From Paracyclopina nana (Eukaryota; Arthropoda; Copepoda; Cyclopoida; Cyclopettidae), in contig JAGUCH010000002.1 of assembly GCA_019096065.1 (NCBI GenBank), positions 10,304,501 through 10,368,500 of the forward strand: DNA of 64,000 nt, read 5' to 3'. The notes under the pieces were generated by a model. The model did no database searches and had not been told where the DNA came from. It saw only the letters and a list, made by a program, of their open reading frames with translations. Below are positions 42,401 through 53,000 of the stretch, in pieces; the first letter of the stretch is position 1, and every line of letters starts with the position of its first letter. The translations under genes were made by a program, and so were the position numbers.

Positions 42401-45400
42401 TTAGAAAAAAGAGAGGATCATCCTAGGTTTGAACCTCAGACTATTGGATCAGCATTCCAATACTCTAACCACTGAGCTATGGAAACATCATGAAAATTGC
42501 ATGTTTATGTATAGGACTTAACCATAATTTAAGCAAAATAGAGAAATAAAAAAAGGTTAAGGAATGACTGGGGTTTGAACCCTAGACTCCTTGAACAAGA
42601 GCCAAGTGCTCTAACCATTGTGCCATAGGAGCACCTTTGGAAAAAATGGTTTTTAAAAGTACATTTTATTGCTCTCAAACCACAGGATGCTAGCTCATGA
42701 GAGCCAGTTATATTCACTTAGCAACTAAAATCCGAGTAGCATTTTGTAGGGCACGGGGCAGCCTGGTAACTTCAATAAAACACTCAGAAATCGTATTACA
42801 GAATATAAAATTGTATATTTTGAGCTGGGGCACGTAAAATCGGGTCATTAAATAGCTGACCTCGGATTTTAAAATGGAAAAACACTCGTACAATTACAGC
42901 CCTCGCAGGCTCGGGCTAGTAAAGCTGCACTCGAGTTTTCCCATTTTAAAATCCTCGCTCAGCTATTCAATGACCATACTTTACGTGCCCCAGCTCGAAA
43001 TAAATATCTACAAGGTTCCTCAATTTTGCTCCAAAGTTACCCCCTAAAAATAACATATTGCCCCCCTGGAGCAAAGTGGGCATGCATGACGACAACTTTT
43101 ATCCCATTTCTAGGAAGATCTTTAGAGGCTATAACAATGCACAAAAAATGGGTTGGTAAAAGTTGCCTCATGTGGCCACCAGGGGGGTCCAAAGTTTTAC
43201 TACATAAGAATTTCTCCAAACTTTGGGGGTTTGTATCTCCACACCCAGGGGTCCGAGGGCAGAACCCTTTGGTACAGTGAGTATCTAGGGGTAGCCCCTC
43301 AAGATGCTCCATAAGATTTTTGAAAAGCTGTCGGAGCCACTAGACTCATTTTGCACTGCTATGGGATTCTCACTCTTAAATATGCTACAAAAGGCTTTTT
43401 TCCATGCTTTAAAGCATTTTTAATACACGAACAAGGCATTAGGGATGGTAGCTGCTTTGCTTAAAATGTTGAGCGCTTGCTTAGCTTTTTTACCTTAGCT
43501 TAGCATTTCTTGCATTAAGAGAACGGCCTACTATATATTTCACGAAGATTAGGTGAAATGTTGAAATACACGAGTTGCAAAGAAGTCGAATCTTAATGAA
43601 TTATATTCAAAATTATCACAGAATTTTGGTGATTACTTTTCAGGTTTAGTTACAATTAAACTTTTAGGGAAAAGCCACGATGAGAACTTTTGGCGACCGA
43701 CGCAAGGCAAAAATTATTAAAAGCCGGCCCGCCGGTTGTTATATGGCTTTTCTAATTGTTCCCCATAGCTAATCTAGAGCAATTAAGAATCTGGCAAGCG
43801 TGTCGGACAAGATGAGAACGTCCGGGCTAGCAACTGTTGAAGAAACCAACGCTGCTCTCCCATAGGACCTTCCTAATGCCCTGTTCGTCGTCACGAGTCT
43901 TACGTAACGTTCTCGCCTTGCCAGGCGAAAAAAGAGCTCAACTATTTGTGAAGAATTGTCCGATATGTTTATCGTCATCCCTAGGTTTACTTACTACGGG
44001 ACAGACTGTATATTGATGGCGAATCAACTTTGATTTAAGCACCCCTCGCTGACAGGCATCGCTTACAACGTGCAATTCCTGATTTTGTTTCAGCGTGTGA
44101 CGAGGGTCCAGGGCTGTGCGCCCACCTCATCACCTTCCTCTCCATCTTGTTGGTGTTCGTCACCATCCCGTTTTCGCTGTGCTTCGCCGTCAAAGTGGTG
44201 CAGGAGTACGAGCGCGTGGTCATCTTTCGGCTCGGCCGCCTGCTCAGCGGAGGAGCTCGTGGGCCGGGCATCTTCTTCGTGGTCCCCTGCGTTGACTCCT
44301 ACCAGAAAGTGGACATGCGAACGTTGACCTTCGATGTACCGCCTCAGGAGGTGCGATGATCAAATGGCAAAATCCCTTCATCCTATACTCATCCGTCCTT
44401 GCAGATTCTCACCAAGGATTCCGTGACCGTGCACGTCGACGCCATCATGTACTACAAGGTGTACAACGCCATCAGCGCCATCTCCAACGTCGACGACTAC
44501 GGCCAATCGACGAGGCTGCTCGCGGCCACCACGCTCAGGCAAGTGATCAAATGCGAGAAACTGAATGAGCTTCTGTCTCGATACGGAAATGACGTCCTTG
44601 CATTTGCCGCAAATTAGCGTAGCTACTTACGGCTACGAGAGACCGTCTCAGCTAGGGAACAGTGCGATGATGCGTCTGGTCTTTTCAGCCTTCGGGGCAA
44701 TAAGTTCAATTGCAAAGTTACAATGGTTATATCGCGGGGAGAGCTGGATTCTTTTGCCATCGTTAAAACGATAAAAATAGAAATCAATTAAGGGGCTTAA
44801 ATGGGAAAGAAAATAAGATGCAAAAGCGCATATTTTCACCTGCATAACTGGTTAAAGCCAAAACTTCGTAACGTCCTATTTTGTTAAGCCCTACTTTGCT
44901 TTCGCAGTCAATTTCCTAGGGAATCGACTAGATGCATGAAGTGGCACCTGAAAATCACGCTTCAATGTTCAATCGTCGAGTTTTAAAGCAAGCTACGTGT
45001 TGGTCGAAACGCGCGCGAAGTTGGCCTATCTCCGCGTACTTCCGTGACCCAGGCGAAACGTAGGCTGCATGCAGGATATGATGATGGATCACGAGCAACT
45101 TTTTCCCGCTCGCTCTACCCAAGTGACAGCAAAATTGAGCTTGTTTTTCATGGCCGTGCATGAGACGACGAGTAATTTGATGCATTTGGCGTGCAGGAAC
45201 GTGTTGGGCACCAAGAACTTGGGCGACATCCTTTCGGAGAGAGAGTGCATCGCCAGCATGATGCAGTCCACGCTGGACGAGGCCACCGACCCTTGGGGCG
45301 TCAAAGTGGAGCGCGTGGAAGTGTAAGCCGCAGATTTGGCAAAATTTAGAGTTGGTTGACGCGCATCTCTTTCAGGAAAGACGTGCGGCTGCCGCAGCAG

Positions 45401-45776
45401 CTGCAGAGGGCCATGGCCGCGGAGGCCGAGGCTGCGAGGGAAGCCCGTGCCAAGGTGATTGCCGCGGAGGGCGAGCACAAGTCGTCGCGGGCCTTGGCTC
45501 ACGCCGCCGAGGTCATTGCTCAAAGTCCAGCTGCACTGCAGGTAGGGCGCGTTTGAAGCGTTTTTAAAACGAGGCCTGCATGATCTCGCCTTCCAGCTAC
45601 GCTATCTGCAAACGCTGAACAGCATCTCGGCGGAGAAGAACAGCACGATCGTCTTCCCCGTGCCCATCGACATCATCTCGCGGCTGATGTGGCCACGCCA
45701 GAACAGCGAGGGCGGCCAGCACGAGTGCTGCAACGGCGGCCACAAATGCGAGGCCGCCGAGGCCACCCACAACTGA
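39409..45776 (+). CDS. STOM: Stomatin (SPFH/band-7 membrane protein)
   Basis: Six exons: 39409-39637, 44094-44350, 44405-44538, 45197-45322, 45376-45541 and 45597-45776; 363 residues. Stomatins insert a hairpin in the inner leaflet, oligomerise in cholesterol-rich domains and tune ion channels. Exon 1 encodes an unusual Asn/Gln/Pro-rich N-terminus. Exon 2 has the hydrophobic hairpin with its Pro ([19 protein letters not shown]) and [15 protein letters not shown]. Exons 3-6 hold the SPFH core ([73 protein letters not shown]). C-terminal cysteines (ECCNGGHKC) could be palmitoylated. The intron 44539-45196 uses a GC donor (CAG|GCAAGTG); the other four are GT-AG. Intron 1 is 4456 nt and holds the dimeric SINEs. 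AATAAA at 45873. Confidence 0.92.
40753..41128 (-). repeat. Dimeric tRNA-derived SINE, copy 1
   Basis: On the minus strand: tRNA-like module a (about 41128-41052, B-box-like region GGTTCTAATCCC) followed by module b (about 40815-40753, TAATCCAACTGTCTGTGGTTCGAATC). A longer spacer separates them than in the other two copies. Confidence 0.6.
41898..42117 (+). repeat. Dimeric tRNA-derived SINE, copy 2
   Basis: Module a at 41898-41972 has A-box-like TGGCACAATGGTTAGAGCGC and B-box GGTTCAAACCC. Module b at about 42043-42117 has TAGCTCAGTGGTTAGAGCA, an anticodon-like loop ATGCTAA (GCT, Ser) and B-box GGTTCGAATC. Acceptor stems do not pair well, so these are tRNA-derived and not working tRNA genes. 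Confidence 0.65.
42413..42636 (-). repeat. Dimeric tRNA-derived SINE, copy 3
   Basis: Inverted relative to copy 2, same order of modules on the minus strand (a 42636-42561, b 42488-42413) and similar spacing, so copies 2 and 3 face each other across a palindrome. Confidence 0.65.
43020..43375 (-). mobile_element. Longer relative of the TTAA MITE
   Basis: The right end reads CTGCTATGGGATTCTCACTC followed by TTAA (43376-43379), the same terminus and flank as 9116-9274. About 130 bp then match that element in reverse; the rest extends further than in the short copy. The left end is not certain. Open frames here (about 84-91 codons) come from the repeat. Confidence 0.6.
43540..43770 (+). repeat. 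Direct repeat family T, copy 2
   Basis: Similar to 27298-27540 in order and direction; ends near AAAGCCGGCCCGCCGGTTG and GGCTTTTCTAATTG. Confidence 0.65.
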
Positions 45777-45872
45777 TCCTTTTCTTTGCTGCCGCATCCT
45801 TCACCAATTGACGACTTTCTCCCCGGCACCACCGATTCATTCCATGATGAGCAGCTTGGCTATTTTTCCTGA

Positions 45873-45878
45873 AATAAA
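45873..45878 (+). terminator. Stomatin polyadenylation signal
   Basis: AATAAA about 97 bp after the stop codon, the first canonical signal downstream of stomatin. Confidence 0.65.
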
Positions 45879-45899
45879 ACTCGCACACGTAGTACGTCT

Positions 45900-47050
45900 A
45901 TATTATCACAATGGCGCTCGCGATAATTGGCAACGTCAACTGCAGACGATGCGCCTGATGATGCATGCATGATGGAAAAAGTGGACTGGTACAGAACGCT
46001 GGTGAGAAAAAGGCAAGGAACCCGAGTTGGCAGCAGCAAAAACGGCTACAACAAAGCGAATCAGAATTTATGCGCAGCAGAATGGATGGACGAATTTGCT
46101 AACAACGAATTGGCACGCACCACAAAGGAGTAGCATGGCCGTTCTGGCCTTGAGGGCTGGCCTTCAGGTTGGAAGCGGCCATCAACATGAAAAGTAGGAC
46201 TGCAGCCGTCCTTGGCGCCATATTTTCCTAGATGGAATCTGGAAGCCAACGAGCGAGCCCTGATATATGGCACGTTTCGTTCGTAACAAGGCTTTTGCTA
46301 CGCACGTGCATAGGCTATGCTAATTCCAACTCTACATTATTTGCCAATGGACAGCCCTCTGTAATGTGCGGCAATGATGATACGGTGTCGCCAAGCTATG
46401 CCAGCCGTCTAATTGAAGACGAGGCATATGGCGGCCCAGCCATTATGCGCATAAGCCCCGCCAATTATGATGGCTGGAAATACTAGTACTACTGCCTGCA
46501 CGCAGCTAGCCATGCAAAAAAAGGAGGTGAAAGCCTGCTGCAGTTGAAAACTCTTCCGCATTAACCTACTTCGGCAGCCAGCGAAATGCAAAACTGGTCC
46601 CTGACCAAAGCGATCATCACTTCCTGCATTTTGCGCATGCAGACCCGGAAAAGAATTCAAAGCCCACGTTGCTGGCACTTACTCTGAATTGACCTCTTTC
46701 CAGATGTCCCCTGGCTCAGAAGCGGCTTTAGCAGAAATGGGGAAGATCGCCCATGCGGCCACTATCTTAAGCTCCACGTAATGAGGTGGAGTACAGGCAT
46801 CATAGCTGATAAAACTTTCTTTTATTTATATTACCATAACGAAGGGCTTTCATTTTTACAAGCTCGTAATGCAAGTCGTCACGAGGAAATCTAGAAACGG
46901 GAACTATGCAACTGGTAGCTTCTTCTTCGCGCGATCGATGATGAAGAACTTGCGATCCATCATCACCCATGCAGCCTAAAGTTGTTTTAAGTGATAATGT
47001 GACAGAGAACAGTCAAGAAAAATGTCGATCTCATCGGTGGCGGTAATCTC
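45900..47050 (-). other. Region between stomatin and unc-18, including the probable unc-18 3' UTR
   Basis: On the minus strand AATAAA lies at 46826-46821, 225 bp after the unc-18 stop, and probably ends its 3' UTR. The rest (45900-46800) has short plus-strand frames of 68-84 codons with no recognisable domain; no gene is claimed. Confidence 0.4.
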
Positions 47051-50000
47051 CTAATCCTCCTCTTGCTCGGGTGGGTTGGACAGGCCCTTCACCTCCCCGA
47101 GGAAGCCGCCGGGAGTCAAAATCTGCGACCCGCCTGCGGTCAATTGAAATTAGTGAGCGAAAGCCGGCAAGAAGGAGAAGATGGCTTACCAATGATCACC
47201 TCCCAACTCTTCCGATCATTTGTGACTTCGTAGCCCACCCTGAACTCGGAGAAGGTGGTCCCACCCATGATGTAGACTATTAAACGGGGCACGTTCTTCT
47301 GGTTGGAGGCCTTCTCCTTGTCCTTGCTGTGCCAGCCACCATAACGGCCGCTGCAAAGAGGACAAGTTCATACACGTTAACGCAGACGTTCAAATTAGTA
47401 GCATTCAATCAAGCATGTGTAGTTTTCGCAAGCAGTTTTGTTAGTCCCGAGGCAGGCAGCAAACCTTTTGGCCCCCGAAAAGTTGATGAGCGTCGAATCA
47501 CAGGCAGTTGAGGGCAGCGGATTTTTGAGCAAAGCCGAGGAGGCTGCTTTGGCGGCGCGTGCGGGTCTGCAGTGAAATACGTTCGGCGGAGCATTTCCAA
47601 CATTATAACGTGAATTCTAGCCATGCTACTAACTACAGCCAGAGAAAAGTAAGTCGGAATGGAAGCAAAGTTCCAATCGTGTGCAATCTCCATCTAAGGC
47701 TACTTAACATAATGAGGTCCGTCACCAAAACTTATTCTCCCTTCCTACCTCGATGGCGCTCCGTGTGCGAACTGCGAGCCTTGCCGCTGACCACCCAGGA
47801 ACGGAAAGTGAGAATTGTCCAGCTTATCGTCGATGCAATCCTCGATGATGTCCTTGAGGATCGGCGTCCACCGGGACATTTGATAGGTCTGCTCGTTAAT
47901 GCGATCTTTGCGACGAATCTGCCAAACTTTCTTACGGTTGCCCTAAAGCAGGATTATTGAAACAACGGATATGCTATGCGACTACAGTGTGCGCGTCAAC
48001 TTACATCGACAACCACGTTGCATCCTAGGAGTGCCAGGTTTGTGATCATGTCACGATCTTCGTTGGGAATTTGGGCATGCTGGATCAATTTGGTGAAGTT
48101 TTCCTCGGAAATGCCTGCGAGGAAAAAAAGGGCAACATCTCATTCCTCACCCAACAGACTCTAAGCCCGGTTCCAACAACAAAATAAGTATAGTATAAGT
48201 ACGATTAACCAGCATAGTATGGTGCAGCTGAGCGCGCTCAGCTAGCACGGACCAAACTATACTTATAAGTATAAGCCAAAGGCGTAAAGTTGCTAGATTC
48301 GCAGCGCCATCTAGCCAGGAAACTTGAGCAAGTACATTTGACATGGCTGCACTACATAGGCGATCACAAATGGGCTATTTTTGGCTTTGGGTGCACTAAT
48401 TCCAAAAACTTTATTAGTATGACATAATCTACGGATAAAATGGCACCCTTTCAAGCCATAAAACCATATGCAACTCACACAAAATTCCAAGCTTTTCATT
48501 GCCTAAACCGATTTTTTCTAACCTGGCTCCGCTGATGAGCCAATCAAATTGCCACTCCTGATCACGTGACAAGTACTTGCCCAAAAAGCGCCATCTAGCG
48601 AAAAAGTTTGTCCCTCCAATGGCTTATAGGGTGATAATAGAAGAGGCATATTCAGGCTGGTGGTGAGAGGCATCAATTTTGGTTGGTCGTGCTTGGCTGT
48701 GCGTTGGGAGGCAACTACTAAAAGCGTTCGTAATCTCTGTTCTGATTTAATGCTGAATTGGTTTCACAGAAGAAACAACCACTGCTGACCATTTTTAGCT
48801 GTACACTTGTATTGGACACCTATTTTTTATCATTAAGAATCAAAGATATTGCCAATTTTTGCAAGAACTATTTACAAAATTGCTACTTTCAGGCTTGCAT
48901 TTTCCCAGTTTTTCCGTGCCAGTACATCAACTATAGCATGGCAATCATGATTACGAGAAAATTCTTTATCCTCAACTTATTACGAGTAATGGCTAATTTG
49001 ATAAAAAAAATTGGCTATTTTTATTGAATCCACACCAGATGAACTTGTTTGTTTTGAACTCACACAGAGCAGAGCAACAAAAAGTAAGGCTAATTCTTCT
49101 GATTTGATCCATCACGCTCAGGTCTGGATATGATGTGACTCATGATCCAAAATTCCTTGTTTCATGAATTTTACTCAAAATGGTACCATTCTGTTCCTTG
49201 AATCAATTGTACAGTTACAAGCTCAAAATGAGCACTTTCTTAGCCATTTTGTTCCCTACAACTCCATAACACGTTTTGTTTACTTTTTGTCAGAAGCGCT
49301 ATTTTTTCGCAATTGCTACGCACGCTTACACGCACGCCAAAGAACCAAAAATTCAGCACCTCTTGTTTGTCTTTAGTTCCCTATACGTAAAGTATCCATA
49401 CTATAGGGATTTTCATTGTTGGAACCGGGCTTCTATCTATCATACCGTTCTTGGACTGGATATACAACAAGATGATCCTAATTTTGTCCTTGATGGTGAC
49501 GCTCTGGTCCAGCAAGATGGGCACAATGTTCCTCATGTGATCGCGAATGCGCTCTCCCTCTGCGTCCGTGCCCGTCGCCAGGTCCTGCTCAACCTTGCAC
49601 AACTTGTCCACGTATCCCTGGAAAGACAGAAATAATGGATGATGGTCAGATGGGTATATCTGCCTAACCGCAAATCCACCTAAACGCAGTATACCTAACT
49701 TAGTCCACCTAAATGCAATCTACTTAAATGCAATCTAACAATGCACAGACATAATTATTTGATCATGTATGTGAGCAAAAATGGTCTTCTGGATTTAAGC
49801 CCGGTTGCAACAAGCAATATCAGCATAGTATAGTATACAGCATAGCTAGCCAGTCAACCTGACTATGCTGAAAAAGCAAATGAAATCTTAAAAAAATCCA
49901 GTATCTCTGATGTGGGTCATTTTTTCCATCACACAGAGGACAAAAAAGCCGTTTTCGCGCTCACAAGAAATTCCATCAAATCGCCAAATTCTCATTTCAG

Positions 50001-53000
50001 GACCAATTTTCAGCTTTTAATTTGAATTACTTCTAGGCTATCAAAAGTGTCCAAATTAGTAGATATTGACAAATTAAGATGAAAATTTGCCTCAAAAATA
50101 AATTTTTCTTGGATAAACTCTATTTTTTGGAAAAATAATAGAAGAGCCATTTTTGGATATTTTCAGGCAGCTATAACTTTTGTTTGCAACTGAATATAAT
50201 CAAGTTATTGTGACAAAAAAATAGCCAAGAAAGGGCCATCCACTATGACAATTCTAGACGGAAGTATGCAAATTAATTCACTAAACTTATTTTAGTTCTT
50301 TCGTCATTTGTGCGGTGGCGCTTATGCTGCTTGCTTCAATGAAAAAGCGGGAAATTCAAAATTTGATTTTAGTGCCAAATTTTTAGTGCTCAAGTAGGAG
50401 GAGCCTGTTAATCAGCTTTACCAGACTTGGAATTTTTACTTCAAAAATTGCTTAAATATGGCGTTTTCTATCATCTGACAGCTTTTTTATGAAACTCACG
50501 ATTCATGAACTCTACTTTTTTTGTCAGAAGCCCTTCCATAGCATAGTCAGATGAAGTGTAGAAGTACAGCTGAGATAAGAGGTCACCTTACATTATAGAT
50601 CATCTTGCTCTAGTCAAGATGATCTATAGTAATAAGGTGAGCTCTTGTCGCTGCTTTACTATAGCACACAGTCTGACTGAGCTGTGGTAGGCTTCAAGAC
50701 AAAATTTCAATAGAATTCTGTGGATTTCACTTCCAAAAATTTCCATAATCCGCCTTAAATTAGTAAAAAGTGCCCGAATCGCATACTTTTTTAAAAAAGA
50801 CAGAACTTATCTAGGAGCTCTGTTGAAAACGCGTGAGATTAGCCCGCTTGCTTCCATGTCTGACACATCACTTGAGCTCACACGCTATGTAGTAAGAACA
50901 ACTAGCGCCACCTAGGCTAAGACAAACAGATTTGGTGATTTTAGCCAGCAAAACTTGCGTCAAGAATTCACTTACGAGACCCCCCTGTCTCTAGTAATCT
51001 AAGTCTCTGATCGACACCTTTACAGGGCCGGTAAATAATAGAGGGTTTCGTGAACAGCTTACTCAGCTTTTGCTGAATATAAGGTTTTGCCCAGGGGGGT
51101 CTCGTAAGTGAGTTCTTGACGCAAGTTTTGCATGCCAAAATCACCAAATCTGTTTGTCTTAGCCTAGGTGGCGCTAGTAGTTCTTACTACATAGCGCGTG
51201 AGCTCAAGTGATGTGTCAGTCATGGAAGCAAGCGGGCTAATCTCACGCGTCTTCAAAAGAGCTCCTAGATAAGTTCTGTATTTTTTAAAAAAGTATGCAA
51301 TTTGGGCACTTTTTGATAATTTAAGGCAGGTTATGGAAATTTTTGGAAGTGAAATCCACAGAATTATATTGAAATTTTGTCTTGAAGCCTACCACAGCTC
51401 AGTCAGACTGTGTGCTATAGTACAGCAGCGACAAGAACTCACCTTATTACTATAGATCATCTTGGTTTTGCCGAAATATCAGTGCATTGCTGCCATTAGG
51501 TGTTTGGCCGGCCTATGCTAGCAGGCAAGTACACTAGAAATTGCCAAAAACAAGCCCTTTAACTGAAACTATGTTGCTATTTTTGACTGGGGATTGCATA
51601 TTTTCCCTAATATCTTCCTACAACTACCTTCCAAATAGTAAAAAAGTCTAAAAATTATATATGAAATATTTGCTGGTTTTCATCCCACCCTCACCAATTC
51701 CTCACCCCCCTCTCAATAGGGCTTTGCTCACGGTGTAGTTACATTTTTCTAAATAAGGTAAAAAAGATGGCATTAGGAGTAACCTCCGATTCTTTTTCAA
51801 AGTCGCTTCAACTAGTTATTCGCATAATCGTTATCATTTGGCTTTTTGACTTTTAAAAACGAATTATTTGGCGTTCTTGTTAAGAAACGAGAGATTTTCT
51901 GCCTTTTCCAGAAAGCTCCACCGTGTATCAAGCTTGATTTTCTTGGGCAAATTGTCCAACAAAGCATGCAATTATTACTCAATTTGCCCATAAAATAACT
52001 ACAAAATAAGAGTAAAGCTTTCTTTTCAAAAATAAGAAGACTGAAATATAAGTGAAGTAGTTGAAATATATATCAAATCTGGTTGCTTTAAAAATTGATC
52101 GGAGGTTCAATATTTTTAGATCGGGGCTAGTAGTGGGGCGGGTGCATACAGAAACAGATCGAAATTCAATTTTCAGCCTGCTTAGCCTACGCTGCTATTT
52201 GCTGGGGTATCATAAGCTCCTCCTAGCGGCAAAATCATTACTACCAGAGCCTCTGTAAGCAAAGCCCAATTGCTTCAGTGTGACACGAGTCTCAAAAAAA
52301 GTTTCAAAATGTGGTAGTTCCAAGGCTTGATTTTTTACAGAAATTGAGCTTCCTTACATTATTTAAAGAAATATTTTATTCTCTTTGTAATCACACACTT
52401 TAGAGACATTTCAAACCAACAATTTATCCATTTCAATCCAATTTTGCAAGACCTATTTGCAGAAAACCAAGACAGCTAGCCTGCATTCCATGCCAGTACC
52501 AGGGGCATCTCTATTGAGCAATCCTAACGGAACAATTCTACTTTTGATTCACGAAACTAGAGTAGCTATTTCGTGCTCCGCTAGGGAGCGCTTTAGTAGC
52601 GCTAGTACATGAAAATAGGGCGAAATTCAAATTCAAGAACTGGATAAACCAGTGTGAGAGGGATCGCTCGCATCACATGCCTGAAAGCGTTACCAACCTT
52701 TTTCCAAATTTAGCATGTATTCTAACTCAAAGAAAATTCCACAGATTTAAATAGAAATTTCATCCTGCACCCTACCATAGTATTGTCCGATGACGAGCTA
52801 TAGTAAAGCTGCGCATAGAGCTCACCTTATACTATAGGGCGAAACTAGAAGTACCATATTTCTGCTAGCGGATTTTAGTTGAAACCATGGAGGGCTGAGA
52901 ACTGCCTTGTCTAGGTGGACTCTCAATTAAAATTGGCTGGTTCTCTGAATAGAGGTGCAGTATCTTTTGGTTCTCCTTGGTTCTCTAAACTACTTGTAGT

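Larger units (their letters stand above)
40550..43015. repeat. Palindromic repeat cluster containing three dimeric tRNA-derived SINE copies
   Basis: In stomatin intron 1. Sequence blocks such as CTGTAATACGATTTCCTCGTG, GAGCTGGGGCACGTAAA and CTCGGATTTTAAAATGGAAA recur in both orientations at about 40565, 41310, 41430, 41530, 41690, 42250, 42790 and 42990, making nested hairpins. Between them lie three copies of a two-module tRNA-like unit, listed separately. Confidence 0.7.

Noticed and set aside
43026-43312. Small genes of 84-91 codons near 43.1 kb
   Set aside because: Both frames lie inside the longer TTAA-type MITE relative and have no protein features.
46232-46486. 84-codon frame between stomatin and unc-18
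   Set aside because: No domain, no clear promoter or splice support, and it falls in the unc-18 3' flank.
46900-46985. Possible alternative last exon of unc-18 on the minus strand
   Set aside because: A short frame rich in Lys/Arg is visible, but there is no matching family tail and no clear acceptor; it is better explained as 3' UTR.
49164-49376. Frames of 70-85 codons in repeat family R (also at 53821-54106)
   Set aside because: Parallel frames occur in two repeat copies but with shifts and no domains; they are more likely non-coding repeat.
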